The notes under the pieces are model-generated. The model made no database searches, had not been told where the DNA came from, and saw only the letters and a list, made by a program, of their open reading frames with translations. From Portibacter lacus (GTDB lineage: Bacteria; Bacteroidota; Bacteroidia; Chitinophagales; Saprospiraceae): a DNA stretch of 64,000 nt. The stretch lies in the NCBI RefSeq assembly GCF_021533215.1, contig NZ_JAJNKA010000019.1:1-64000 (forward strand), read 5' to 3'. Positions 36,013 to 45,514 of this stretch are shown piece after piece. The position numbers were made by a program, and so were the translations under genes. Positions within the stretch are counted from its first letter, which is position 1. Every line of letters starts with the position of its first letter.

Positions 36013-37176
36013 ATGGCAATGCAAAGAAGAACTTGGTTAAAAACTATCGCGCTAACATCTGCGGGCTCAGTCATCGCAAGGAACTTAGATTTCACACAAC
36101 CTAGAATAAGTACATCTCCTAATACTAGCCGTTTTTTAGAATGGGAAAATAGTCCATATAAGGATAGAATTCCAGCTTTGAAAGCTAGATTGTTAGCAAA
36201 CGAGAATCCATATGGGCCTTCTGAGGCAGCTAAGGAAGCAATCATTGATTCGGTATCAATGGGTAATAGATATGGACATAAGCAAGCACAAGAACTTATA
36301 GAGATGCTTGCAGCTAAGGAAGGCGTAACTCCAGATCATATCATGTTAGGCCCTGGATCATCTGATCTGCTTGAAAAAGTAGGAATAACTCACTTTTTAG
36401 AAGGTGGAAATATTGTTGCTGCTGACCCAACTTATATGTCGATTATCAATACTGCAAAATCATTCAACGCAGAATGGAAGGCAGTAAAAGTAAAGGAGAA
36501 CTGGGAATACGATTTAGATGCGATGAAAGCAGCAATCGATGATAAAACCAAATTGGTTTACATCTGTAATCCTAATAACCCCACCGCTACCATTACTCCA
36601 GCGGATAAAATTTGGAAATTTTGTGAAGAAGTAGCCGATAAGAAACCTGTGTTCGTGGATGAAGCTTACCTCGAATTCATGGAGCCAGAAGAGCAAAAGA
36701 GTATGGTCGGTTTAGTAAATAAAGGCAAAAATGTAATCATAAGTAGAACGTTCTCAAAGGTATACGGAATGGCAGGCATTAGAGTTGGATATATAGTAGC
36801 CTTGCCTTCCACCCTTGAGAAAATAGAGCATATGGTGAGAAGTAATATGGGATTAAATATTACCGCTTTGCATGCTGCAATTGCTAGTCTTAAGGACGAG
36901 AACTTTGTATCAGACTCTATTGCGAAAAATGCAGAATGCCGTTCTTATGTATGTGATGAGCTAAGTTCGATGAATATTAAATACGTGCCTTCACAAACCA
37001 GTTTTATCTTATTCCCCATTGCAATGGATGGGAAGCCATTTTTGAAAGAGATGTTTGATCTTCAAGTAGGTGTTCGGGCGTTCCAGATTTTTGATCAATC
37101 CTATTGTCGTGTAAGCATGGGCACCATGACAGAAATGAAAATGTTTATGGAAGCTTTGAAAAAAGTCATTGCATAG
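36013..37176 (+). CDS. Exported PLP aminotransferase (HisC-like), Tat signal
   Basis: A class I/II aminotransferase of the histidinol-phosphate type: ANENPYGPS, YICNPNNPTAT, FVDEAYLEF and SRTFSKVYGMAGIRVGY with the PLP lysine. The N terminus MAMQRRTWLKTIALTSAGSV carries an RR-x-W-L-K twin-arginine signal, so the protein is folded with PLP and then exported. I use ATG 36013 (or 36019) and not 35980, because the extra upstream residues would spoil the signal. It is unlikely to be the biosynthetic HisC. The AEC-type carrier gene follows after 8 bases. Confidence 0.82.
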   Translation: MAMQRRTWLKTIALTSAGSVIARNLDFTQPRISTSPNTSRFLEWENSPYKDRIPALKARLLANENPYGPSEAAKEAIIDSVSMGNRYGHKQAQELIEMLAAKEGVTPDHIMLGPGSSDLLEKVGITHFLEGGNIVAADPTYMSIINTAKSFNAEWKAVKVKENWEYDLDAMKAAIDDKTKLVYICNPNNPTATITPADKIWKFCEEVADKKPVFVDEAYLEFMEPEEQKSMVGLVNKGKNVIISRTFSKVYGMAGIRVGYIVALPSTLEKIEHMVRSNMGLNITALHAAIASLKDENFVSDSIAKNAECRSYVCDELSSMNIKYVPSQTSFILFPIAMDGKPFLKEMFDLQVGVRAFQIFDQSYCRVSMGTMTEMKMFMEALKKVIA

Positions 37177-37184
37177 ATTAGCAC

Positions 37185-38309
37185 ATGGGAGAAGGATTGA
37201 CAAAAACGCTGGTATGTCTACTTTTTATTGGAATCGGAATTTTAATGAAGAGGAAGATATCCTCCAAAGAGCAACTTGGAGGTATCAAATCTATCATTTT
37301 AAGTCTTGCGCTTCCAGCAACTATTTTTATCGCGTTATTAAAAATTGATATCGCTTTTAATTTACTCATACTTCCCCTGCTCGCCTTCGTAATAAATATT
37401 CTACTTTTTGGCAGTGGGTTCGCATTACTCAAATGCTTGGGTATTAAATATGATAGCGCTAAAGGGAGAACAATTCTCTTACTTTCAGCTTCCATGGCTC
37501 CAGGCCTTTCATGTTTTCCTTTTATTATAGAATACTTGGGCGAGCAAAGTTTAGCATATGCAGCTTTTGCAGATGTAGGTAATAAGTTTTTCGGTTTGAT
37601 TTTACTTTACTTGATAGCCATGCACTGGTTCTATAAATTAACTATTCGAAAAGGTGAAAAGAGTACGAAAGAAGGTGGAAAAATTAAAGGACTTTTACTT
37701 GCTTTGGTTAATGAGCCCATAAATATTGTTCTTTTCGTGGGTTTAGGAATGCTGATTTTCGGACTCAATTTAAATTCATTACCAATATTTATACAATCTG
37801 TTGCACAAAGGCTAAGTCTCATCATGACACCTCTGGTTTTAATTTTCATTGGTCTAGCAGTAAATGTAAATAGAAAAGCAGTTAAACTTATTCTACAGAT
37901 TCTTTTTTGGAAATCAGGTATTGCATTTATCATAAGTGGAATTATATTGCTTTTTCTACCAAGTAACCTTTCATTAGCGTCATTAATATTAGTTGTAGCT
38001 TTTCCTCAAAGTGCATTTAGTTTTTGGCCATATGCACATATGACGGCTGTTAAATCTTTAGAGAAAAAGAAGGGTGTTAAAACTTTTGATTCTAAATTAG
38101 CATTAAACATGCTCGCCTTTTCCCTACCATTTAGTACGATTCTAATTTTAATAATCTGCTCATCAGGGCCAATCTTTGCTAATTCATGGCTTATAATAGG
38201 ACTAGGTGTTGGCTTTGTATTGATACCAATCCTTTTCAATCTGTTTACTAGAAAATCAGGTTTCAATTTTTCATCTGTACCAAGAGAAAATTTGCAATTA
38301 AGCAAGTAG
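37185..38309 (+). CDS. AEC-family (auxin efflux carrier-like) permease
   Basis: The 374 residues form about ten membrane helices. LALPATIFIALLKID, with its broken helix, and the late FPQSAFSFWPYAHM segment are the crossover features of AEC/bile-acid-fold carriers. Bacterial members move malate, amino acids or unknown anions. The close spacing to the exported aminotransferase suggests a joint task such as handling an amino or keto acid, which is inference only. Confidence 0.65.
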   Translation: MGEGLTKTLVCLLFIGIGILMKRKISSKEQLGGIKSIILSLALPATIFIALLKIDIAFNLLILPLLAFVINILLFGSGFALLKCLGIKYDSAKGRTILLLSASMAPGLSCFPFIIEYLGEQSLAYAAFADVGNKFFGLILLYLIAMHWFYKLTIRKGEKSTKEGGKIKGLLLALVNEPINIVLFVGLGMLIFGLNLNSLPIFIQSVAQRLSLIMTPLVLIFIGLAVNVNRKAVKLILQILFWKSGIAFIISGIILLFLPSNLSLASLILVVAFPQSAFSFWPYAHMTAVKSLEKKKGVKTFDSKLALNMLAFSLPFSTILILIICSSGPIFANSWLIIGLGVGFVLIPILFNLFTRKSGFNFSSVPRENLQLSK

Positions 38310-38411
38310 ATACCGCTCATCATTTTTTCCTACCACTCATCACAATTGACTAGATTTCTCCCTTTTCTGAGACTATGTTTGTATTATTATTAACGATAAA
38401 TATAAATACAG

Positions 38412-40145
38412 ATGATAAATAGAATACTAACACTCGCCATTTTTGCAATCTCAACGATGCAGTTAATAGGGCAATCTGTTGTAGGTGACTGGGAAGGAAA
38501 ATTAGAAGTACAAGGGAATTCTTTAACTATCATTTTCCATATTTCTGAAAGTGATGGAGTATATGCCAGTACTATGGATAGTCCGAATCAAGGTGCATTC
38601 GATATTAAGATGGATGCAACAACATTTCAGGATCAAACATTGACCATAAAAAATGCCCAAATGAGCATGGAGACCATTGCTACATTTGACCCAAGTAAAG
38701 ATGAAATCTCTGGAAAATTTAACCAAGGGCCAATGAGTCTGCCTATCACACTTAAAAGGATGGAAGAGAAATTCACGAAAGAAAATCTGAGTAATCATCC
38801 AATTGCGGGTGACTGGAATGGCGCCTTAGACATCATGGGGACACAGCTCCGATTAGTATTTCATGTAAGTGAGGAAAACGATGAATTGACCTCTACAATG
38901 GATAGCCCGGATCAAGGAGCATTTGGTTTAGCGACAGACGCGACTACTTTTGAAGATAATAAAGTGGAAATAGAAGCAAAAGCTATGGGGATTAAAGTTC
39001 AAGGTGAGTTTGATGCGGAGACTGATGTAATAGAGGGCAAGTTTTATCAGGGTGGTCAAGTTATTCCGCTAAAATTGACAAGGGAAAAGATAGAGAAAAA
39101 GGAAGTTAAGCGACCACAAGAACCTAGCACTTTTGATTACAAGGTGGAGGATGTAAAATTTGAAAATAAAGAAGGTGGACATTCACTTGCTGGAACGCTG
39201 ACGATTCCTGAAAATGGAAAGTTTGAGAAAGTAGTTGTACTTGTTTCAGGATCCGGCCCACAAGACCGAAATGAAGAGCTGCTAGGACATAAGCCATTTC
39301 TTGTATTGTCTGATTACTTAACTAAGAATGGAGTTGCTGTTTTAAGATACGATGATAGAGGAGTGGGGGAGTCAACAGGTGATTTTGGATCGGCGACCTC
39401 TATGGACTTAGCTGAAGATGCAATGGCGGCAGTTACATACTTGAGAGGGCGCTCAGATATGAAAGGAAAGAAAATAGGTGTAATGGGGCATAGCGAAGGT
39501 GGACTTATTGCTCCAGTTGTGGCGACGAAAATGCCATTAGATTTCATCGTCCTACTTGCGGGACCTGGAATAGATTCGGATGAGTTATTATTAGAGCAGA
39601 CGGAAGCCATTTCAAGAGCTAATGAAGTTGATGAAGAAACGATTCAATTCAGCAAACAAGCATCGAAGTTGATTTTCACAATGATTAAGGAAAATAAAGA
39701 GATGCCTACAGACGAACTGAAAGCTGCAATTGAGGTTCAGTTGAGAAAGGAATTTGCAAAGCTTACGGAAGAGCAAATCAAAGAAATAGGTGACATCGAG
39801 AAAGAGGTGGAAAATCAAGTTAATGCAGTTACACAACCATGGTTTCGATACTTTCTAGGGTTTTCTCCTGCACCATATCTTAGTAAAGTTACGATTCCGG
39901 TGTTAGCGATAAATGGTTCTAATGATTTACAAGTATTGGCTGATTCTAACTTAAAAGGAATAGAAGAGAACTTAAAGAAAGCAGGAAATAAAAATTACCA
40001 GATAGAAAAATTAGAAGGTCTCAATCATTTATTTCAACAATCAGAAACTGGATCGCCGAATGAATATGGAACGATCGAAGAAACTTTTAATCAAGAAGCA
40101 TTAGATTTAGTTTTAAATTGGATAGAAAGTTTTGATAAGAAATGA
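38412..40145 (+). CDS. Secreted alpha/beta hydrolase with two N-terminal beta modules
   Basis: The 577-residue protein has a signal peptide (cleavage near QLIGQ). Two tandem copies of a roughly 95-residue beta domain follow, each with GDW-x-G-x-L near its start and STMDSP-x-QGAF, at about residues 24-115 and 128-222. The alpha/beta hydrolase follows, with GSGPQDRNE, RYDDRGVGES, the nucleophile elbow GHSEGG (Ser361) and a late GLNHLFQ His. The substrate is unknown; peptides and esters are both possible. Its stop overlaps the start of the sensor kinase gene (ATGA), which suggests linked expression. Confidence 0.8.
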   Translation: MINRILTLAIFAISTMQLIGQSVVGDWEGKLEVQGNSLTIIFHISESDGVYASTMDSPNQGAFDIKMDATTFQDQTLTIKNAQMSMETIATFDPSKDEISGKFNQGPMSLPITLKRMEEKFTKENLSNHPIAGDWNGALDIMGTQLRLVFHVSEENDELTSTMDSPDQGAFGLATDATTFEDNKVEIEAKAMGIKVQGEFDAETDVIEGKFYQGGQVIPLKLTREKIEKKEVKRPQEPSTFDYKVEDVKFENKEGGHSLAGTLTIPENGKFEKVVVLVSGSGPQDRNEELLGHKPFLVLSDYLTKNGVAVLRYDDRGVGESTGDFGSATSMDLAEDAMAAVTYLRGRSDMKGKKIGVMGHSEGGLIAPVVATKMPLDFIVLLAGPGIDSDELLLEQTEAISRANEVDEETIQFSKQASKLIFTMIKENKEMPTDELKAAIEVQLRKEFAKLTEEQIKEIGDIEKEVENQVNAVTQPWFRYFLGFSPAPYLSKVTIPVLAINGSNDLQVLADSNLKGIEENLKKAGNKNYQIEKLEGLNHLFQQSETGSPNEYGTIEETFNQEALDLVLNWIESFDKK

Positions 40146-41185
40146 TAGCAATTAGTAATAGGAATTTTTGGATTGCACAGACTGTTGGATGGGGCCTACT
40201 TGGTATCGCGAACTTCTTATTGCAGTATTACACCTTGGGCTTATTTAAGCAGGCGATTATTAATTCTATAATCGCTTTTGCTGCGGGATTTATTACCACT
40301 ACTATTTATAGATCTATCATTAAGAAAGTGGACCTGAATCTTATGAATATAGGGCGGACCATCATCATTATTATTGGTAGTACCCTCTTGTTAATTCTTG
40401 TCATCTTAATAGGTATAAGTATCATCATGTATTTTATGCATGATCGCAAATTTCTAAGTATCAATGAAGTTCTAGGGAATTCGTTTACTTTCGGAACGCT
40501 AATGCTGATCTGGAACAGTTTGTACTTTATGATTCATTATTTGCACAATTGGAAGAATGCAGAGTCCGAGCGATGGAAATTAGAAGCAGCAGTAAAAGAA
40601 GCGGAGTTAGGCAATCTAAAGGCTCAGATTAATCCACATTTTATGTTTAATGCGATCAATAATATTCGAGCGCTTATTTCTGAAGATGCTGACAAGGCAA
40701 AGGAGATGTTGTTGCACTTTTCTGATATGTTTCGATACTCGCTGGTCTATAATGATAAAAGTTTAGTGGAACTGGGCGATGAGATTGAGATCGTTAAGAA
40801 GTATTTAGAATTGCTATCTATTCAATTCGAAGAAAAGTTGAGTTATACTTTTGAAATAGAAGTTTCATTGGAAGAAGTAAGAATTCCACCGATGATGATC
40901 CAACTTTTGGTAGAGAATGCTATTAAACATGGTATTTCTGAACTTCCGAATGGAGGGGAAGTAATTATAGGTGCAAGATCTGAGGGAGATAAAATCATAC
41001 TTACGGTAAAAAATACTGGGACGTTAAATGGGAAGCAAACCATTCAGAAAAAAATAGGAGTGGGGATGAAAAACATTAGAGAAAGGCTGAACTTGATTTA
41101 CGGAAATAAAGCACATCTAACATTAGAAGAGGAATCAGGATTTGTCATTGCGATATTAACCTTACCTAAAACGAATAAGGAATGA
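40142..41185 (+). CDS. LytS-type sensor histidine kinase
   Basis: The 347 residues have four N-terminal membrane helices (to about residue 135) with no extracellular domain, then a His_kinase domain of the LytS family. The phosphorylated His is His166 in INPHFMFNAINN, and the ATP site shows IQLLVENAIKHG and GVGMKNIRERL. The signal probably comes from the membrane itself or from a partner. It sits between the hydrolase and the response regulator, with 4-base overlaps on both sides. Confidence 0.9.
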   Translation: MIAISNRNFWIAQTVGWGLLGIANFLLQYYTLGLFKQAIINSIIAFAAGFITTTIYRSIIKKVDLNLMNIGRTIIIIIGSTLLLILVILIGISIIMYFMHDRKFLSINEVLGNSFTFGTLMLIWNSLYFMIHYLHNWKNAESERWKLEAAVKEAELGNLKAQINPHFMFNAINNIRALISEDADKAKEMLLHFSDMFRYSLVYNDKSLVELGDEIEIVKKYLELLSIQFEEKLSYTFEIEVSLEEVRIPPMMIQLLVENAIKHGISELPNGGEVIIGARSEGDKIILTVKNTGTLNGKQTIQKKIGVGMKNIRERLNLIYGNKAHLTLEEESGFVIAILTLPKTNKE

Positions 41186-41883
41186 AAGCGATTGTAGTAG
41201 AAGATTCAAGACTTGCTAGAAACGAATTAGTGAAGATGGTGGAAGCATTAGGGAGATTCGAACACATTTATACCGCATCAGATGGAGATGATGCCATTAT
41301 ACAGATTAAAGAACATAATCCTGAAGTTATCTTTCTCGATATTCATTTGCCTGGGAAGAATGGATTTGAAGTTCTAGAAGCACTTGACTTTGTTCCGCCG
41401 GTTATTTTTACAACCGCATTTGACGAATACGCCATTAAATCTTTTGAATATAATGCCATTGATTATCTGATGAAGCCTATAAGTCAAGAGCGATTAGCAA
41501 AAGCTTTGGAAAAGTTGCCAATGGAAAGCAAAGAGAAGCAAGAAAAGCTTTCTGTAGATCAGCAAGTTTTTGTTAGGGATGGCGATAAATGTTGGTTTGT
41601 CAAGATAGAGGATATTCGCTTGTTTGAATCAATGGGAAATTACACGAGAATTTACTTTGAAAATGAAAAGCCTATGATTCTGAAGTCTCTGAGTTACCTA
41701 GAGGAAATTCTTGAGGATAAGCGATTTTTCAGAGCCAATCGACAGGAAATCATCAATGTCAAGTTTGTGAATAATATTGCTCCAAGTTTTAATGGGAAGC
41801 TGAAAATCACGCTGATCACAGGTGAAGAAGTGGAAGTTTCAAGGCGACAAAGTGCGGAATTTAAAGCGGTATTCGGGATCTGA
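41182..41883 (+). CDS. LytR/AlgR-type response regulator
   Basis: The 233 residues contain a receiver domain (acidic pair Glu7-Asp8, phosphorylated Asp53 in VIFLDIHLPG, Lys in YLMKPIS) and a C-terminal LytTR DNA-binding domain (from about 130, with FFRANRQEIINV). It is the output partner of the kinase directly upstream. The targets are unknown; the co-encoded hydrolase and the following T9SS cargo gene are candidates by position. Confidence 0.92.
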   Translation: MKAIVVEDSRLARNELVKMVEALGRFEHIYTASDGDDAIIQIKEHNPEVIFLDIHLPGKNGFEVLEALDFVPPVIFTTAFDEYAIKSFEYNAIDYLMKPISQERLAKALEKLPMESKEKQEKLSVDQQVFVRDGDKCWFVKIEDIRLFESMGNYTRIYFENEKPMILKSLSYLEEILEDKRFFRANRQEIINVKFVNNIAPSFNGKLKITLITGEEVEVSRRQSAEFKAVFGI

Positions 41884-42093
41884 TCGCTGAAAATGGAAGT
41901 TAATAATCCTAGACTATCATCTAGCTAGACTAATAGCGCTTGCTAGTTAATTTGGTTTTATGATCTGTAGATGAAGAATGCAATATGAGTATGATCCTCA
42001 CATTGACATAAAAGCATTAAAACACTATACAATTGCTTCATTCTTCTTGCAATGTCTTATTTGTTTCCGTTATTTGTGACAAATAAATGATCA

Positions 42094-43458
42094 ATGAATA
42101 ATATTATCAGCGCTTACCTGATTTTTCTGCTAGCTGTTATCTCTACATTCTCTCTTAATGGACAAGATTTCGAAGTTGATTCTTACATGGATGGAGGTCT
42201 AAGTACATTTGAGGAAGTGGACTTTAACGAAGATGGCAAACCAGACTTGATTGGATATCATTACAAAGCTGTAGAACCTATAGATTTAGAGGTTTTAATC
42301 AATGTTTCAGATACCACCATAAAATTTGATGTGGTTAGAATTGCTTCTTCAGAACTGTTCAGAGGGTCACCTGCTATAGGAGACTTAGATGGAGACGGTG
42401 ATTTCGATATTGCAGTGTCATTAGATCTTTCTAATTCAATTATGATACTCAGAAACAATGGTGATAATACTTTCACTCAAGAAGAACCTGGATTAAGTGG
42501 CGCTAATCAACTGAAGTTTTTAGACTTAGAGGGAGATGGGGATATGGATCTCATAGGTTTTGTGTATAATACGAATGCTGTTTCTACCTTTGTTAATGAT
42601 GGCAGTGGAACACTAAGTGCTGGACCTATAATGCAGCATGTGAATGATATCTCTTCAGTTGATTATGGAGATATAGATAATGATGGTGACCAAGATATTG
42701 CGCTAGCAATTGACAAGTTTTCTGGTGAGACGGTTGCGATCTATCTTAATGACAGTTTGAATAATTTCACCAAGTTATCTTCTTTCGATATTAATGCGTT
42801 AAACAGTGCTGTTCAAGTGAAAATGATAGACATTAACAAAGATGGAAAGATGGATGTCCTTGGTCTAAATGATAAGCGACTTACAGCATTTATACAAAAC
42901 GATGTATTCGGGTTTGTGAGTCGAGATTTAGTTGATCCGAATAATGAAGGAGATCTGTCCCAATTCGAAATTGCAGACTTTGATGGTAACGGAACATTAG
43001 ATGTAGTTATCGGTGACTATACTGAGAATATGAGATGGTATAAGAATCAGGGCTTGGTTTTCACACAGCATGAAGTAAGTGGGATGAGGCCAATATATGA
43101 GCTTATTTCTGCTGATTTTGATCAAGATGGCGATGTAGACTTTATAGCGAGTAACGGAGATTTCAGAGCATTTAGAAATGAAATAGAGCAGATGCCTTCT
43201 TCCATTTCCACGCATCATATAGTGGAGCTCAGTATACATCCGAATCCTGTACAAGATTTTCTTAATCTTCATTGGGATGAAATAGGAAACTCGAAAGTGG
43301 TAATCTATAGCAATACAGGTTCTAAAGTTTTAGAGAAGGAGATAAAGAATGGAGCGAATAAAATTAATGTTACCTCACTAGAGAAAGGTTTTTATTTATT
43401 ATCCTTGCATAATAACCAAGATCAAGTATTGACACAAAAGAAATTTATCAAAATATGA
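42094..43458 (+). CDS. FG-GAP/VCBS repeat protein with type IX sorting domain
   Basis: The 454-residue secreted protein has a signal peptide (to about residue 24), then repeated calcium-type loops with D-x-D-x-D-G patterns (NEDGKPD, DGDGDFD, DQDGDVD) in FG-GAP/VCBS repeats. They suggest a beta-propeller. The last 75 or so residues form a Por-secretion (type A) sorting domain (IHPNPVQDFLNL, ending FIKI), so the protein should pass the T9SS and be surface-attached or released. The ligand is unknown. The Dabb gene overlaps its stop by 4 bases. Confidence 0.85.
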   Translation: MNNIISAYLIFLLAVISTFSLNGQDFEVDSYMDGGLSTFEEVDFNEDGKPDLIGYHYKAVEPIDLEVLINVSDTTIKFDVVRIASSELFRGSPAIGDLDGDGDFDIAVSLDLSNSIMILRNNGDNTFTQEEPGLSGANQLKFLDLEGDGDMDLIGFVYNTNAVSTFVNDGSGTLSAGPIMQHVNDISSVDYGDIDNDGDQDIALAIDKFSGETVAIYLNDSLNNFTKLSSFDINALNSAVQVKMIDINKDGKMDVLGLNDKRLTAFIQNDVFGFVSRDLVDPNNEGDLSQFEIADFDGNGTLDVVIGDYTENMRWYKNQGLVFTQHEVSGMRPIYELISADFDQDGDVDFIASNGDFRAFRNEIEQMPSSISTHHIVELSIHPNPVQDFLNLHWDEIGNSKVVIYSNTGSKVLEKEIKNGANKINVTSLEKGFYLLSLHNNQDQVLTQKKFIKI

Positions 43459-43778
43459 CATCATCAACTTTTAACATCGTTCATCATGTATTTTTCTGGC
43501 TAAAGAATAGTGATTCTGAAGAGGATAAGCAGGCACTCATAGATGGAATTAAGGAATTAGGGACAATAGAGCAGGTGAAAGGAATACATGTAGGGCTTCC
43601 AGCGGCAACGGAGCAGAGAGGCGTCGTAGATGGTAGCTTTTCTGTTACAGAAATGTTGATTTTCGAAAATGAAGCAGACGAAGCTATCTATCAGTCACAT
43701 CCGAAGCATAAAGCATTTATCGAAAAATGCGGGCATCTTTGGGAGAAGGTACTAGTCTATGATAGCCGATCCGTTTAG
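43455..43778 (+). CDS. Dabb (stress-responsive A/B barrel) protein
   Basis: A 107-residue protein with the ferredoxin-like dimeric A/B barrel: HHVFFWLKN at the start, a central FSVTEMLIFEN and late HPKHKAFIEKC. The family includes plant stress proteins and a few cyclases; most bacterial members have no known activity. It overlaps the T9SS cargo gene by 4 bases. It ends 3 bases before the minus-strand ABC gene, with no room for a terminator. Confidence 0.8.
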   Translation: MTSSTFNIVHHVFFWLKNSDSEEDKQALIDGIKELGTIEQVKGIHVGLPAATEQRGVVDGSFSVTEMLIFENEADEAIYQSHPKHKAFIEKCGHLWEKVLVYDSRSV

Positions 43779-43781
43779 CGT

Positions 43782-44513
43782 TTAGATCTGGTTAAGAAGG
43801 TTCAATTTAGCACCATATGCTTTAGAGATATTTGCCTGTGTAAATGTTGTCGCAGTGGGTCCATCGGCAATTAGACGTTGGTTCAAAAGAATCACATGAT
43901 CGAAATATTCTTCGACTGTGGAAAGATCATGATGAACGACAAGCATGGTTTTATTCTGTGTTGCGAGTCTTTTCAATGTTTTAATAATCTTTTCTTCTGT
44001 AGTCATATCCACACCTACGAACGGTTCATCTAATAAGAAGATTTCAGCTTCTTGTGCCATTGCTCTAGCAAGAAAAACACGTTGCTGCTGACCTCCGGAA
44101 AGTTCGCCAATTTGTCTTTGTTTAAGATCCAGAATGCCTAGTTCTTTCATGGCATCATCTGCAATTCTTTGATCTTCTTTATTGAGCATCTGGAAAACTT
44201 TCTTGTGAGGATACCTTCCCATTAAAACGATATCATTCACTAATGCTGGGAAATTCCAGTCGACATCATCTTTCTGAGGAACATAGGCAATTCTTTTCCG
44301 AACTTCTTTGATGTCCTCGCCTAGTATTTTGATCACACCAGAATTAATATCGATAAGTTCTAGGATAGATTTGAAAAGGGTAGATTTTCCAGCACCATTT
44401 GGTCCGACGACACCATAAATGCTCCCCTGCACAATCTCGAGGTATATATTAGATAAAACCCTTTTTCGTTCATAAGAAACACTGAGCCCTTTGATGCTAA
44501 TTGGATTATCCAT
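43782..44513 (-). CDS. Mn/Zn-type ABC transporter ATP-binding protein
   Basis: A 243-residue ATPase of the TroB/ZnuC group: Walker A GPNGAGKST, AYVPQKDDVDWNFP (typical of Mn/Zn importers), signature LSGGQQQR, Walker B IFLLDEPFVGVD, and the switch His in VVHHD. It is the last gene of a minus-strand unit with the metal-binding protein and MntR-type regulator. No permease gene follows; the next gene is convergent. Confidence 0.88.
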   Translation of the reverse strand: MDNPISIKGLSVSYERKRVLSNIYLEIVQGSIYGVVGPNGAGKSTLFKSILELIDINSGVIKILGEDIKEVRKRIAYVPQKDDVDWNFPALVNDIVLMGRYPHKKVFQMLNKEDQRIADDAMKELGILDLKQRQIGELSGGQQQRVFLARAMAQEAEIFLLDEPFVGVDMTTEEKIIKTLKRLATQNKTMLVVHHDLSTVEEYFDHVILLNQRLIADGPTATTFTQANISKAYGAKLNLLNQI

Positions 44514-44515
44514 AA

Positions 44516-45514
44516 TTAATTGTTTAGTTTTCTGATCACAAATCCAGCGATGATAATAAAACCGAGGCCTAGAAGGACATAAGACCAGTAGGCAAACTTG
44601 GTATTAGATTCGACTTTTTCTCCTTCTGCTTTAGCTTGCCTGGTCAGCCCATTTACGATGGTGTCAATATTGTGCTTAAGCATTTTTAAATAGGTGCTGG
44701 CTGGTGAATCTTTATCACCTAGTGAATCTGCATATAATTCACCGCCGATTACGATGTTGTTGTCTTTTGCTATTTGCTGGAGTATTTTGGGATTGATAGT
44801 ACTTTCCATAAAAATTGCAGGCACCCTACTTTCTTTAATCACTTTATGAACCCGAATGATATCAGATGACTGCACTTCAGCTTCAGTGGAAATCCCTACG
44901 ATAGCTTCTAATTGAAGTCCGTAACGTCTTCCGAAATACTCGAATGCATCATGTGAAGTAATCAAGATCCTCTGACTTTCAGGAATAGATTCTATTTGAT
45001 TTTTAATGTAGGAATCTAACCGTTTCAACTTCATAGAATAAGTAGTGAAGTTAGCCTCGAAAGTTTCTGTGTGTTCTGGTAGAAGCTCGATGAGCGCATT
45101 TTTAATATTAAGAATATACGTCTGAACGAGGTTGACGTCCATCCATGCGTGTGGATCGAAAGAGTTTTTGTATTTGGAGCTTTGGATCGGGGTAATGCCT
45201 TCGGTAATTGTTTTTGTGCTTGCTTTCGTTCCAGAATTAGCTATAAGTTTAGCGATCCATCCTTCGAAGGTCAGGCCATTAATGATGATCAGATCTGCAT
45301 TCTGAACCATGATGACATCACTTGGTGTCGGTTTGTATAAATGAGGATCTTGTCCTCTGGGAACGATGTATTTTACATCAACAAGATCACCTGCAATGTT
45401 TTCAGCCATATCCGCCATCATAGAGGCGCTGGCTACCAATGTTTTCTTCTGAGCGTCGGCACTGATCGTAACCAAACTGGTGAAGCTGAATATGAAAATA
45501 AGGTACTTAATCAT
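44516..45514 (-). CDS. Metal-binding ABC substrate protein (TroA/ZnuA type) with C-terminal TM helix
   Basis: The 332-residue protein has an N-terminal signal (MIKYLIFIFSF...ADA), then the cluster A-I fold: VPRGQDPHLYKPTPSD, DPHAWMDVNL, TSHDAFEYFGRRYGL and ESTINPK supply the metal ligands (His, His, Glu, Asp type). There is no His-rich loop, which points to Mn or Fe over Zn. It ends with an extra hydrophobic helix (YWSYVLLGLGFIIIAG) and a basic tail, so it is anchored in the inner membrane, which is unusual for this family. The gene overlaps mntR by 4 bases. Confidence 0.85.
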   Translation of the reverse strand: MIKYLIFIFSFTSLVTISADAQKKTLVASASMMADMAENIAGDLVDVKYIVPRGQDPHLYKPTPSDVIMVQNADLIIINGLTFEGWIAKLIANSGTKASTKTITEGITPIQSSKYKNSFDPHAWMDVNLVQTYILNIKNALIELLPEHTETFEANFTTYSMKLKRLDSYIKNQIESIPESQRILITSHDAFEYFGRRYGLQLEAIVGISTEAEVQSSDIIRVHKVIKESRVPAIFMESTINPKILQQIAKDNNIVIGGELYADSLGDKDSPASTYLKMLKHNIDTIVNGLTRQAKAEGEKVESNTKFAYWSYVLLGLGFIIIAGFVIRKLNN

